From Clostridia bacterium (GTDB lineage Bacteria > Bacillota > Clostridia > Peptostreptococcales > Acidaminobacteraceae), in NCBI GenBank assembly GCA_016937975.1, contig JAFGVN010000084.1:1-34257 (forward strand): a stretch of DNA of 34,257 nt. Reading direction: 5' to 3'. Positions 7,188-16,108 of the stretch are shown piece by piece. Under the pieces are notes generated by a model. That model ran no database searches. It was not told the DNA's origin and worked only from the letters and a program-made list of their open reading frames with translations. Position numbers and translations under genes: made by a program. The first letter of the stretch is position 1. Every line of letters starts with the position of its first letter.

Positions 7188-9536
7188 TCATTTTTGTGTA
7201 ACGGGAACTGGATTCAGAACAAAAACTCTAGATCCAAAATCACCTAAATGGTTTATCTGGTCATTATAGCCTGTACCCATGAATTGTTGCTGCAACCTAA
7301 ATCCATCATAAAGAAGTGCATCTCCAGGAATATCTTCTTCAAAGTTATTCAACTCAAACAAATAATGATTACTTACTAAGGTTTGGATAATACTGTCTCC
7401 TTTTATTTTAATAGGACTTACATGATTAACCAAGTCACCAAAGGCTTTAATGTTAAGATATTGGGGTCTTGAATACACTTTGTAAAGAAGATCTTCTTTT
7501 GCATCTTTTACCATTAATTTTCGAAGAGGACCATTAGGCTCTTGTAACCCTTGATAATAACCTAAAAGTATTTTCTCATCTTCAACTTGCCAACTCATTT
7601 CATTGTTCATAAAAGGTGACAACAACCGGGTAAATTGTCCAAATTGCAAGCTTCTTCTATGCTTTTTATAAAACTCTATTTGTCTCTTGATCGCTTTTCT
7701 TTCAAAAGTTGTTAATTGGGTAACATCTAGCTCATAACCCAAAACACCAAACATAGCCACGTTAAAACGTGTTTCAAGGGGTGTGTCTCTAAGGACTTGA
7801 TGTGAAGGTACATCACTAACATGTGCACCCATCGTTGACAGTGGAAACAACATGGACGTCCCATATTGAATTTTTTGCCTTTCATAGCCATCGGTATTGT
7901 CACTGGTCCAAGTTTGAGGCATATAATACAGCATCCCTAAATCAAATCGGTTACCACCACTTGAGCAGGATTCAAACAAGATTTCAGGAAAAGTTTTAGT
8001 AAGGGACTCCAAAAGTCTATAAAGTCCCAAAACATAGCGATGATGAAATTCCTGTTGTCTATCCGAAGGTAATGAGGCACTGTAAAAATCACTGAAATTG
8101 CGGTTCATATCCCATTTAATATATTGGACATTTCCTTCTTTGAATAAAGTTGTTAAGGTCTCAGTCAGATAAGATACAACGTCTGGATTTGCTAAATCCA
8201 GAACCAGTTGATTTCTGCCAAAGGATGGTGTGCGATCTTTCAATTGAACGGCCCAATCAGGATGTTTTCTATAAAGCTCACTGTCTATACTCACCATTTC
8301 GGGTTCAACCCATAAACCAAAGTCCATACCCAATTTGTGTATCGCATTGGAGAGATTTTTTATTCCCTTAGGTAATTTCTTTGTATTCACAAACCAATCC
8401 CCAAGAGCTGTTTTGTCATCATTTCTAGACCCAAACCATCCATCATCTAGTACAAAGAGTTCTATACCCAAATCTGCTGCAGATTTGGCGAGTTTAAGGA
8501 GTTTAGATTCATTAAAGTCAAAATATGTAGCCTCCCAGTTGTTTAGTAATATCGGTCTGGACATGTATTGCCATTCTTTTCTTATGACATTTTCATTGAT
8601 CCACTGATGATAATGTTGACTCATTTTGTTTAATCCCTGATCCGTAAAGGTGAGAACTGCATCTGGCGTTTCAAAGAATGTTCCAGGTTCCAAATGCCAC
8701 ATAAATTCGAAGGGTTGAATACCCATTTGAATTCTGGTCAATTGATGAGCACTGACTTCAACCATCCCATAATGATTACCGCTATACATCAGTGCAAACC
8801 CATAACAATCACCAAAATGCTCTGTCGTTTCCTCATTGAGGAGCACCAAGAATGGACTATGCTTCGAGCTTGAAACACCTTGCCTAGAATCTATGACAAC
8901 ACATCCTTCCCTCAAAGGTCCGCGATGAACATGTCTTTCTTTAATCCACTTCCCATCTAAGGTTAATAAGTCAAAATTCTTATACTGAAAATCCAAATTA
9001 AAGCTCATGACCTTATTTAGTATGGCTTTGTTTTGACTCTTGTTGTGCAGAACAATATTTCTCGTAATGATGTTTTTCTCATAAAAAACACTGTAAGACA
9101 TGACCACTTCCATCTTTTTTATATCATCTTTCAGTGTAATTTTCAAAGTAGACACTGAGTCGTTATTTTGAAAGCCTCTTGGCATGCCGACAAGAGGTTC
9201 AACGCCGTCTAAAATTTCATAATGGCTGAACTGAAAATCACTGATACTTGAACCATCTTCATAAAAGATTTCTAAGCCACAAGTTTTATAGTCTCCCTTT
9301 CCAGCTGTAGACAATTCTAAAGGGATCACATCTAGACTATATGCATAATCGGGATGGTAATCTGTTGTATTGCCTACCGGTGTTGTATACATTTTTTGCA
9401 TATAGCCATATGCATTTTGATGTTCTATTTTTTTACCATAGTATAAGTGTCTAAGATGTTTGGAAGGAAGAATATCCATGATGTAGCTTGTATCCTTTGT
9501 ATTTAAATGAAATACTTCATTGGAAAAATGAATCAT
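7188..9536 (-). CDS. Alpha-galactosidase, GH36 family
   Basis: 782 residues, slightly longer than most bacterial GH36 enzymes (about 720-750). It hydrolyses terminal alpha-1,6-galactosyl residues of melibiose and raffinose-type sugars. An N-terminal beta-supersandwich (about 1-320) precedes the (beta/alpha)8 barrel, which shows LLNNWEATYFDF (330-341), FVLDDGWFG (361-369), the nucleophile in KWDMNR (D476), SCSSGGNRFD (523-532) and the acid/base in TSDNTD (D546). A C-terminal beta domain follows. No signal peptide, so it acts inside the cell. SD AGGAGG. There is no sugar transporter, galactokinase or regulator beside it, and it follows a terminator closing the upstream operon, so it is an orphan gene whose uptake system must lie elsewhere. 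Confidence 0.95.
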   Translation of the reverse strand: MIHFSNEVFHLNTKDTSYIMDILPSKHLRHLYYGKKIEHQNAYGYMQKMYTTPVGNTTDYHPDYAYSLDVIPLELSTAGKGDYKTCGLEIFYEDGSSISDFQFSHYEILDGVEPLVGMPRGFQNNDSVSTLKITLKDDIKKMEVVMSYSVFYEKNIITRNIVLHNKSQNKAILNKVMSFNLDFQYKNFDLLTLDGKWIKERHVHRGPLREGCVVIDSRQGVSSSKHSPFLVLLNEETTEHFGDCYGFALMYSGNHYGMVEVSAHQLTRIQMGIQPFEFMWHLEPGTFFETPDAVLTFTDQGLNKMSQHYHQWINENVIRKEWQYMSRPILLNNWEATYFDFNESKLLKLAKSAADLGIELFVLDDGWFGSRNDDKTALGDWFVNTKKLPKGIKNLSNAIHKLGMDFGLWVEPEMVSIDSELYRKHPDWAVQLKDRTPSFGRNQLVLDLANPDVVSYLTETLTTLFKEGNVQYIKWDMNRNFSDFYSASLPSDRQQEFHHRYVLGLYRLLESLTKTFPEILFESCSSGGNRFDLGMLYYMPQTWTSDNTDGYERQKIQYGTSMLFPLSTMGAHVSDVPSHQVLRDTPLETRFNVAMFGVLGYELDVTQLTTFERKAIKRQIEFYKKHRRSLQFGQFTRLLSPFMNNEMSWQVEDEKILLGYYQGLQEPNGPLRKLMVKDAKEDLLYKVYSRPQYLNIKAFGDLVNHVSPIKIKGDSIIQTLVSNHYLFELNNFEEDIPGDALLYDGFRLQQQFMGTGYNDQINHLGDFGSRVFVLNPVPVTQK

Positions 9537-9578
9537 TGGGCCTCCTATATTTTTACTAAATTTTTATCTTATTTTACT

Positions 9579-9605
9579 AAAAAAGCGGACGCTTGTCCAC
9601 TTTTT
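9579..9605 (-). terminator. Terminator of the four-gene operon
   Basis: On the minus strand AAGTGGAC pairs with GTCCGCTT (one G-U pair, AAGC loop), followed by a T-run. It separates the EEP gene from the alpha-galactosidase gene. Confidence 0.8.
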
Positions 9606-9614
9606 ATCATAACA

Positions 9615-10667
9615 TTATTTCAATTTAATCTTCATATAAACAGGATTATGATCTGATGCTTCAAAGGCCATATCAACAACTTCTACCTCTAACAATTCAA
9701 TATTGGGAGAAATCATGAAGCCATCAATTACACCAGTTTGGTTCTTACCATCATAAGCCCGATTCAAAAGGCGATAGGTTGGTGCATTGTCATTAACACC
9801 AAAGGTCCAACCAGGCATTAACCAATCCTCTTCAATGGCAACCGGAGCCCATAATTCACCATTGTTTTCCAAAGGAAACTTCGTCAAATCTAAATTAGGA
9901 AAAGTTTGATTCCAATCGCCACCTAAAAGTACATAGTGACCTTGATCGTATAAATCTTTCACAAAATCCTTAACAAAGTTCAACTGATCTTCCCTTAAAG
10001 TACCATCATCATATGCAGAAAAATGAACATTAATTAAGTACAAGTTTTGTGTTTCACTCACTTTGATCACAGAAGTCATTAAACATCGATCGAGCATAAC
10101 GGTTTTCATCGGCCAAGTGTAATTGCCTTTAAATTGATAGCGTTCCGATTCAAACACATCATATTTTGAGTATGTTGCAATACCTGAAGTCACTTGTCCA
10201 ATAGGCGGCCAAGGAACGGGTACAAAAGGTACGTTGTAATTCAATGCAAACATATGGTCACGTTGAGAAAGTAAATCTGTTAAAATCTTGTACTGATCCA
10301 CATGATAGGTTCTCGTTGAATCACGATCAACTTCTTGTAAAAACAAGAAATCCACAGAATTGCTTTTAATAAAATCTTTAATTTCTTCCAGGTACATTTC
10401 AACGGCTTCCTTTGAATCAGGTCTACCCTTTGTACCGCCATCCATAAAGAAATCTTCCTTCGCACCTAAACCTGCATAACCGATATTCCAAGTGAGTACT
10501 TCAAACTCCTTTTTATCAAGGGTTAAAGCAGTGCCATTTTCAACTGTAATGGTTTCTACTGGATCTGGCTGATAATCCATTAATGTTGCAAAAAGTAAAA
10601 AGCCTCCAACCAATAAAGCTAAAATAATCATTAGAATTCCCAAAATTTTCAATAATTTTTTCATCAT
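9615..10667 (-). CDS. Membrane-anchored endonuclease/exonuclease/phosphatase-fold hydrolase
   Basis: 350 residues. Residues 7-28 are a membrane anchor and the catalytic domain should lie outside the membrane. The EEP (DNase I-like) motifs are complete: TWNIGYAG (N61), LFLQEVD (E112), INVHFSAYDDG, GGDWN and the terminal SDHNPV, giving the metal and phosphodiester-cleaving residues. In this superfamily substrates range from DNA to sphingomyelin and inositol phosphates; an anchored form in a Gram-positive suggests an extracellular phosphodiester. Last gene of the operon, with its ATG 4 bases after the stop of the DUF438 gene and a terminator 10 bases after its own end. Confidence 0.85.
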   Translation of the reverse strand: MMKKLLKILGILMIILALLVGGFLLFATLMDYQPDPVETITVENGTALTLDKKEFEVLTWNIGYAGLGAKEDFFMDGGTKGRPDSKEAVEMYLEEIKDFIKSNSVDFLFLQEVDRDSTRTYHVDQYKILTDLLSQRDHMFALNYNVPFVPVPWPPIGQVTSGIATYSKYDVFESERYQFKGNYTWPMKTVMLDRCLMTSVIKVSETQNLYLINVHFSAYDDGTLREDQLNFVKDFVKDLYDQGHYVLLGGDWNQTFPNLDLTKFPLENNGELWAPVAIEEDWLMPGWTFGVNDNAPTYRLLNRAYDGKNQTGVIDGFMISPNIELLEVEVVDMAFEASDHNPVYMKIKLK

Positions 10668-10671
10668 TAAC

Positions 10672-11793
10672 CTACGACCAATTCAACAGTCGCTTCTCCC
10701 CTTTTAAATTTTTAATTGCAGTGATTTTTTGTAAGATCTCTAAAGTTCCCATATAATTATTATTCATAAATATTGGAACATAATAGATATATACTTGTTC
10801 ACCGCCTACTTCCAACCAAAATGTTGCTTCACTCTTTTCTCTGTTTTTAAAGGCACTTAAGATTTTTTCTACCACATGAACACTCTCAGGTGGATGACAA
10901 TTTCTTACATTGCGACCAATAATGCTTGGTGATCTTGGAAATAATCTGTCTTTCGGCATGTTGAAGAATCTGACTTCATCCTTATCATCAATAAAAGTAA
11001 AATCTACAGGTAGCGTATTTAAGATTTCAAACAACACTTCCAGATCAATGTTTTTAGTCATCCAATCCGATACCTTTTGTCCTGTAGCCATAAGTTCAGG
11101 CACTTCCATATAGCAAAATCCATATTCGAAGCTCTCTTTGTACATCCGATCGAAATCTTCTTCATTGATTTTACGCACTGCCACGGGAAATAAAATCATC
11201 TCCTGCTTAAGAATGCTGCCATATAGCTTAAAATAAAGCTTACCCAGTAAAACAACCATTGCCTGAGGTGTTTGTTCACTTTTATCAAGTTCTCTTATGA
11301 GCCCTCTTATTTCATCATGTAAGGCCCACATGATTTTTAAACCTTCAAAGTGTTCACCATACTTTTCAAGTTGGCTAAAAAGAATATTTTCCAATTTTTG
11401 AAAATGCACTTCATACATGTTAATGGCGTTTATAAAAGCCTTCAAAGAACTTTTTTCAGTCGCCTCAAGATTTTTCATATGCCCTTTGAAAACTTCCAAT
11501 TGAGCTTTTAAGCCATAATTTTCTTGAATAAGCATATCGACAAATAAATCATGATTTGGTTCAATGGTAAAATTTGAAAGGGACTTATGAAATACATTTA
11601 TCAATTGATCCACAAAGGTCAATATTTCTTTTGGAGATAAACCTAATTTCAATTGCTCATTCATAATAAGAATCAGTTCTTCTGGCGTAATGGATTCAAT
11701 GTCTTCTAAATATAAATCATAGAGGGCTCTTTTATCACCCTGTTGATAAATGCCTTGACAGTATGCCACTAATCTTCTGATTTTATCACTCAA
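10672..11793 (-). CDS. DUF438 / hemerythrin-like / PAS protein
   Basis: 373 residues in three parts. A helical DUF438-type N-terminus covers about 1-95. A hemerythrin-like four-helix region (about 120-210) has HFQKLENILF, IMWALHDEIR and KQEMILFPV. A PAS domain (about 250-365) includes RFFNMPKDRLFPRSPSIIGR and the NCHPPESVHVVEKIL stretch typical of DUF438 proteins. Such proteins are thought to sense oxygen, iron or redox state; no output domain is present. The last hemerythrin helix has KQE where a HxxxE-type ligand set would be expected, so a full di-iron site is uncertain. Start codon TTG behind AGGAGG, 8 bases after the previous stop. Confidence 0.8.
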   Translation of the reverse strand: MSDKIRRLVAYCQGIYQQGDKRALYDLYLEDIESITPEELILIMNEQLKLGLSPKEILTFVDQLINVFHKSLSNFTIEPNHDLFVDMLIQENYGLKAQLEVFKGHMKNLEATEKSSLKAFINAINMYEVHFQKLENILFSQLEKYGEHFEGLKIMWALHDEIRGLIRELDKSEQTPQAMVVLLGKLYFKLYGSILKQEMILFPVAVRKINEEDFDRMYKESFEYGFCYMEVPELMATGQKVSDWMTKNIDLEVLFEILNTLPVDFTFIDDKDEVRFFNMPKDRLFPRSPSIIGRNVRNCHPPESVHVVEKILSAFKNREKSEATFWLEVGGEQVYIYYVPIFMNNNYMGTLEILQKITAIKNLKGEKRLLNWS

Positions 11794-11801
11794 AATTCCT
11801 C

Positions 11802-12860
11802 CTAATGTACTGCAGGGGGATGAAATAAATCTTCCAAGCCATTCTGCTTAAGTGTATTGGCATTGATTTCCTTTTGAGCCAAAGCTCTTAATACCAATAG
11901 CATTCTTTGGTCGATCAGTCTGGTTTTCATCTTAATTAAAGTATCACTGCTAATATAATTTTCACCTGAAGCTGTAATCTTATAATCATGTACAAGTAAG
12001 TTTTGCTTCTGTGCTTCAACAATTTCTTCAAAATCTAATTTTAAATAATCATGATTTGTCAAATAAAGTATGTGATGAAGGATTTGAGAAGGCAACATAA
12101 AATCATTTAGACCTGTGAAGTCATTGTTTTTAAGAGCTTTTAATATCATTTTTGCTTCTGTCATATGGATAATAGTATCTTTCACAAAGTGTTTCATCAA
12201 ATCCATTAATTGACTGTCATTTTGTCTTGCCATAAAGGCTTTGAATCCCATTTGATCTTTGATTATAATTTTTCCTGTGTAAACATCAAATACAAGATCT
12301 CCAGGTTTTTCAAAATTAAAATCCATAATGGGTAAAATTGAACAGGCACTTTGAATGCCATCAAAGTAGCCAATCAAGGTTTCCTTCATAATGGTTAAAG
12401 GAGAAAAAGCATTGAGTCTTTCTCTTGATTTTGCAATGAAATCTTTTAAAATACTTTCTTCATCTAGGTCTTTTTTAATTTTTAGCATTTCATTTAAATG
12501 CTCACCTTGATCTGTCAAACTTAAGTGAAGCACTTCCAATTTTGACGGTTGTTTCTTTTCATTAAAGTATGTCTTATATTCAGTTTTAATGTAACCAGCT
12601 TTTTTCAAAGCTTGAAGACTCATCCCGTGTTGTCTTATTTGAGAAGGGTGATTGAGAACGTTAAAATATCCAGTGCCCTGTTCCTTTGCCAAAGCGAGGA
12701 TTTTTTCATTAATTGAAGCTATTTTTTTCCCACTTATCGCCATTTGATATGCTTTTATGATCCATTCATCCTCTTTATACTTCAATGCACTGTATAAATA
12801 AAAGGGATTCTCTACAACCAATTCTTGTTTAATTAAGTTATAACCAAATAATGCTGCCAT
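11802..12860 (-). CDS. Unknown helical protein with a possible winged-helix region
   Basis: 352 residues, soluble, mostly helical; I recognise no family. Residues about 65-118 (NHPSQIRQHGMSLQALKKAG in part, then a strand pair around KTEYKTYF and LEVLHLSLTDQGE) look like a winged helix with its wing. The rest is rich in leucine and charged residues, with a HHILYLTNHDYLKLDFEEI-type segment near 265-285. Its ATG directly follows the TAA of the alpha-toroid gene, so the two are translated in tandem. Possibly a regulator or adaptor for that protein; this is only position-based inference. Confidence 0.55.
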   Translation of the reverse strand: MAALFGYNLIKQELVVENPFYLYSALKYKEDEWIIKAYQMAISGKKIASINEKILALAKEQGTGYFNVLNHPSQIRQHGMSLQALKKAGYIKTEYKTYFNEKKQPSKLEVLHLSLTDQGEHLNEMLKIKKDLDEESILKDFIAKSRERLNAFSPLTIMKETLIGYFDGIQSACSILPIMDFNFEKPGDLVFDVYTGKIIIKDQMGFKAFMARQNDSQLMDLMKHFVKDTIIHMTEAKMILKALKNNDFTGLNDFMLPSQILHHILYLTNHDYLKLDFEEIVEAQKQNLLVHDYKITASGENYISSDTLIKMKTRLIDQRMLLVLRALAQKEINANTLKQNGLEDLFHPPAVH

Positions 12861-13742
12861 TTAAACTCCTTTAAAAGCCTTAATAAATTTCATATATTTC
12901 AAACCAACAATACCTTCCCATTGTCTTTTGGAAACATGAAAATCCTCTTCATATTGTCCCCAAGACCAAGGTATATCCCATAAGCCCTTGTTATTACGCG
13001 TTTCTTCCAAGAACTGAATTTCACTTTTTATTAAGTCAGAATAAAACTCACTTTGAAAGTCCTCAGGAGCTATAATAAACGTTGATGGTCTACAAACATA
13101 ACCTGACCATTTTGTAATGTCATCTTCGATTAATTGTGCCATAGACGTTTTTAATTGATCCTCAAAAGCTACAAAATTCACTTCCTTACTTAATCCAGTT
13201 ATGACTAATGCTTTCCTCAGTTCAAGGAAACAACTGAGCTCATGCATTTCTTGAGAACCATTTTTTATGACTTCATCAACAGCCTCTTTGGCAATCTGTG
13301 TCATTTTTTTATAAAATTGTGTTTTGGAATCTCCATATCTTAAGATAAAGCCTACAAGACTCACTGTTGGATTCCAACCTTTATAACAGTCTTCAGAAAA
13401 ATGCCACCATGGTGCATGAGGATAATCATTGTTTGATTCTATGGTATTGGCATAGCGATTGTCCTTAAAGTCCTTTGTATGCTCCAAATAAGTCAATATA
13501 CTTTCAATCATGGGATGCTTTTCTAACTTTAAACTTAAGATGATTTGGGTAGCTGACCAAGTTTGAATCGGAGAACTCATTGGATTCATACAATCCGGTT
13601 CCAAGCCATGACCAAATCCACCATCTTCATTTTGGTACGCTTTTAGGCACTCAACGATTTCATTTTTTGGATTCCTGTCTAATTCATATTTAAACAAAGC
13701 AATTTCCAACGCCCTTGCATTCCTAAAATACCACTCCAACAT
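12861..13742 (-). CDS. Alpha-alpha toroid (prenyltransferase/terpene cyclase-like) protein
   Basis: 293 residues, no signal peptide. The N-terminal AYQNEDGGFGHGLEPD (about 34-49) is the QW-type turn (Q-x-x-D-G-G-F) of the six-hairpin toroid fold shared by squalene cyclases and protein prenyltransferases. A matching element near the end is WDIPWSWGQYEEDFH. Length is about half of a real cyclase and the DxDD acid motif is absent, so it is probably a binding or unknown-activity member of the superfamily. First gene of the four-gene operon; SD AAGGAG and a -10 TATAAT at 13772-13777. Confidence 0.65.
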   Translation of the reverse strand: MLEWYFRNARALEIALFKYELDRNPKNEIVECLKAYQNEDGGFGHGLEPDCMNPMSSPIQTWSATQIILSLKLEKHPMIESILTYLEHTKDFKDNRYANTIESNNDYPHAPWWHFSEDCYKGWNPTVSLVGFILRYGDSKTQFYKKMTQIAKEAVDEVIKNGSQEMHELSCFLELRKALVITGLSKEVNFVAFEDQLKTSMAQLIEDDITKWSGYVCRPSTFIIAPEDFQSEFYSDLIKSEIQFLEETRNNKGLWDIPWSWGQYEEDFHVSKRQWEGIVGLKYMKFIKAFKGV

Positions 13743-13771
13743 AGGAACTCCTTTCTGACATCTCTATTACT

Positions 13772-13777
13772 ATTATA
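13772..13777 (-). promoter_or_regulatory. -10 of the four-gene operon
   Basis: TATAAT on the minus strand, 29 bases before the ATG at 13742; the -35 is poor. Confidence 0.4.
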
Positions 13778-13871
13778 TGATAAAAATTCTATGTTGGATG
13801 GCTTTTAAAAAAATAAATGGATTTTCTAGTCCAAAGATTCATTTTGTAGTAAAATATTTTAGGAGGTAATT

Positions 13872-14207
13872 ATGACGATTCAAATATTCGGAAAGAAAAA
13901 ATGTTTTGATACCAAAAAAGCAGAACGCTATTTTAAGGAACGACGTATTTCTGTACAGAACATCGATATGATTTCTAAAGGTATGAGCCTTGGAGAACTG
14001 CGTTCAGTTTTAAAAAGTATCGATTTAGAAGATTTAATAGATGAAAATTCAAAAAACTATCATACCAGTTTACTACCCTATACCAGTGATTTAGATCGGA
14101 AATTGGAAATCTTAACAGCGTTTCCCGATTGTATTAAAACCCCTATTGTTAGAAATGGTAACAAAGCAACCTTGGGATATCATCCTGAAATCTGGGATAC
14201 TTGGTGA
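13872..14207 (+). CDS. ArsC/Spx-family thioredoxin-fold protein
   Basis: 111 residues, the length of ArsC/Spx-like proteins. The redox Cys is in GKKKCFDTKKAERYFKER (C11). The C-terminal KTPIVRNGNKATLGYHPEIW is the usual cis-proline and strand region of this family. Only one Cys is near the N-terminus (C-F-D-T, not CxxC), so it is neither a classic Spx with a disulphide switch nor a proven arsenate reductase. SD AGGAGG. A single gene, ended by its own terminator. Confidence 0.85.
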   Translation: MTIQIFGKKKCFDTKKAERYFKERRISVQNIDMISKGMSLGELRSVLKSIDLEDLIDENSKNYHTSLLPYTSDLDRKLEILTAFPDCIKTPIVRNGNKATLGYHPEIWDTW

Positions 14208-14208
14208 T

Positions 14209-14235
14209 AAAAGAGACGTTTTAGTCTTTTTTTTT
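14209..14235 (+). terminator. Terminator of the ArsC-like gene
   Basis: AAAAGAGAC pairs with GTCTTTTTT around a GTTTTA loop, and the run of nine T continues past it. The stem is AT-rich. Confidence 0.65.
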
Positions 14236-14345
14236 CGTCTTATTATCTGATTTTGTTAATTTATCTTCAAAGTGGGCTTTCTTTCTTTGTTGTATTTCAA
14301 CCTTTTCCCATGTTTACAAGCTTTCAGTTGTTAAGAAATAAATTA

Positions 14346-14394
14346 TTGCAATCTTATATCTATATGCTAAATAAGTTTTTCTGTTAACAGAAAA
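14346..14394 (+). promoter_or_regulatory. ykuS promoter with 18-bp perfect palindrome over +1
   Basis: A -35 (TTGCAA, 14346-14351), 16-bp spacer and extended -10 (TGC TAAATA, 14365-14373) put the start near 14380. The perfect palindrome TTTTCTGTTAACAGAAAA lies at 14377-14394, where a repressor dimer would block transcription. The regulator is not identifiable. The rest of the gap 14236-14345 shows nothing. Confidence 0.55.
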
Positions 14395-14435
14395 TTGAGA
14401 CTATTCTGTAAAATATTAGTAAGGGGGAATCATTT

Positions 14436-14696
14436 ATGAAAGGCATAAAAGTTGAAGTACAAAACGGTTTGAATGAAGTCATGAGTTTATTGGAGTCTGA
14501 AGGATTTGATGTATTTTCTTATGGCAAGGCTGGCTTAGATGCAGATGTAACCATTATAACAGGAATTGATGATGCATATGAGGAAATACAACCTGCTGAG
14601 TACCATTGCAATGGCAATAAAAGAATGCTTGTAATCGATGCAACGAATAAAAAAAGCAATGAAATCTTAAATCAAATTCATCGTTTTTATAAGTAG
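14436..14696 (+). CDS. ykuS: YkuS family (UPF0180) protein
   Basis: 86 residues, as usual for the family. An N-terminal KVEVQNGLNEVMSLLESEGFDV and then ADVTIITGIDD match the YkuS layout (alpha/beta, flavodoxin- or receiver-like half domain). Function is unknown in all members I know of. SD AAGGGGGA. Single gene with a strong terminator behind it and a palindromic operator-like site in front. Confidence 0.8.
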   Translation: MKGIKVEVQNGLNEVMSLLESEGFDVFSYGKAGLDADVTIITGIDDAYEEIQPAEYHCNGNKRMLVIDATNKKSNEILNQIHRFYK

Positions 14697-14740
14697 TTTG
14701 AAAGAAGCAGCATCACAACAATCCAATATTTTAATGCATT

Positions 14741-14783
14741 AAAAAAGGAATTTCTCTTGTTGAAAGAGAATATTCCTTTTTTT
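14741..14783. terminator. Strong two-way terminator between ykuS and the deacetylase gene
   Basis: AAAAAAGGAATTTCTCTT pairs with AAAGAGAATATTCCTTTTTT around GTTG, apart from one mismatch; long A and T runs on the two sides serve both strands. Confidence 0.9.
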
Positions 14784-14791
14784 ATCTGTAA

Positions 14792-15688
14792 CTACTCTAT
14801 TTCCTTATATTTTAATAATAAAGTCTCAAGTTTCGTGTAATTGTCAACATTTATTCTTGGCATTTCCCACAGATCTGAAACACTCGAATAGGTTCTAATG
14901 CCTGGTGTGGTTTTTAAACTTCCTATATAACCTAAGGTCTTCAAAATTCTTTCCGAATTTTCAGTGCTTACGCCATAAGGATAGCACATAATATTGGGCA
15001 ATCTCCCAATATTTTCATACATCTCAATGGCTAGTGTGAGCAAGTCCTTACTCAAACGGATTCGATAGTCAAGAAAAGATTCTTCCTCCATAGGTAATAC
15101 ACCTGTTTCCACAGGTAATTGTGCCCCATAGCTCTTCCCCTTTGGTGAATGAAGATCATAAGTATGGTTTTGAAAATCCACTAGCCCACTATCATACATC
15201 ACTTTAGCTTCTTCCCAACTGAAGTGCGGTGTTATAGGGACATCACTATCAATAAAAGTATTTCTACCAACTGACCACCCGATGACGGAAATGGTAAACT
15301 TCATTTCCAGTGATTCCATAATTGGATAGGCTAAATTATAATTTGACTGATAACCATCATCAAAGGTAATAAGGATTGGCTTTTCAGGTAGCTCAACATA
15401 TCCTTGCAAGTACTCATATAGCTCATCAAAAAAGATAGGTTGATAACCATTTTCCTTAAGGTATTCCATATCTTTTCTGAATTTCTCTACAGTTACCATC
15501 GCAATATTTTGAGGTTTATCCGATATATGATGATACATCAAAATTGGTACTTTCACAGGTTGAATCTCAATATCCTCAAGATCAACTTTTACTTCATCGG
15601 TTTCTGCCAATGCTTTATATGGCGTCACCAAAACAAGAATTGTTGAAATCAACACACAAAAAAACAATAGTATTTTACTTTTTCCCAT
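14792..15688 (-). CDS. Secreted polysaccharide deacetylase (CE4)
   Basis: 298 residues. A signal peptide (KILLFFCVLISTILVLV, cleavage likely near ALA-ET, residue 29) sends it outside the membrane. The CE4 (NodB) motifs are PILMYHHI (48-55, of the PgaB/IcaB-like subgroup), TFDDGY (108-113, D110 base and D111 metal ligand), HTYDLH (H175 and H180 metal ligands) and YPYG (236-239). It removes acetyl groups from GlcNAc polymers in the wall or matrix; which polymer is not visible. SD AAAGGA is 10 bases before the ATG. A weak promoter (TTGTCA, 15895-15900) would give a leader of about 180 bases in which I see no known riboswitch. Confidence 0.9.
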   Translation of the reverse strand: MGKSKILLFFCVLISTILVLVTPYKALAETDEVKVDLEDIEIQPVKVPILMYHHISDKPQNIAMVTVEKFRKDMEYLKENGYQPIFFDELYEYLQGYVELPEKPILITFDDGYQSNYNLAYPIMESLEMKFTISVIGWSVGRNTFIDSDVPITPHFSWEEAKVMYDSGLVDFQNHTYDLHSPKGKSYGAQLPVETGVLPMEEESFLDYRIRLSKDLLTLAIEMYENIGRLPNIMCYPYGVSTENSERILKTLGYIGSLKTTPGIRTYSSVSDLWEMPRINVDNYTKLETLLLKYKEIE

Positions 15689-15906
15689 ACTTTATTAGTC
15701 CTTTCAATTTAATTTAACTGTTTATTGTACTGTATTCATGATTAGGATAAGAATAGATATTGTGATGGCTATAAATCACAGTTTTTAAAACATAAAGGAC
15801 AAATAAAAATAGTACTTTTAAGATTACTCCAATCATACTATTGTTATGAATCATTTTATTTTTTTAATTATTTTATTATGTAATCAGTCACAGATGACAA
15901 TTTGTT
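15689..15906. other. Non-coding gap upstream of the deacetylase gene
   Basis: AT-rich. It holds an inverted repeat TGTGAT/ATCACA (about 15762-15781, 8-base spacer) and a possible minus-strand promoter (-35 TTGTCA at 15895-15900, then TAATAA). No ORF with an SD. Confidence 0.4.
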
Positions 15907-16053
15907 TTAAAGATCTCTTTTCATCTCACTCACAATATTCATGTAAGATAAAAGGGTATCTTGACGACTTAAATTTTTTGTTTCTTGAATTCCGCCATAA
16001 ATCATTGCAACAGAAAGAATGAAAAGGCTAAGTAAAGCAAATAGTTTTCTCAT
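15907..16053 (-). CDS. 48-residue single-pass membrane or secreted peptide
   Basis: A short gene with a perfect SD (GGAGGTAA) before its ATG. The N-terminus MRKLFALLSLFILSVAMIYGG is a membrane segment or uncleaved signal, followed by a hydrophilic tail (QETKNLSRQDTLLSYMNIV, in part) that should form an amphipathic helix. No lipobox cysteine. It sits 55 bases downstream of the DUF5412-like gene on the same strand and could be co-transcribed. No family recognised. Confidence 0.6.
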   Translation of the reverse strand: MRKLFALLSLFILSVAMIYGGIQETKNLSRQDTLLSYMNIVSEMKRDL

Positions 16054-16108
16054 AATTACCTCCGCTTATATGACGAAACTCAAGAGCATTTGTTCCATAA
16101 AGCTTTGA

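Noticed and set aside
7188-9536. Plus-strand frames inside the alpha-galactosidase gene
   Set aside because: They have no SD, no recognisable protein features and lie antisense to a well-conserved enzyme.
15762-15781. TGTGAT/ATCACA repeat resembling a CRP site
   Set aside because: The half-sites TGTGA and TCACA are 10 bases apart rather than 6, so it does not fit a CRP box. It may be a weak hairpin only.
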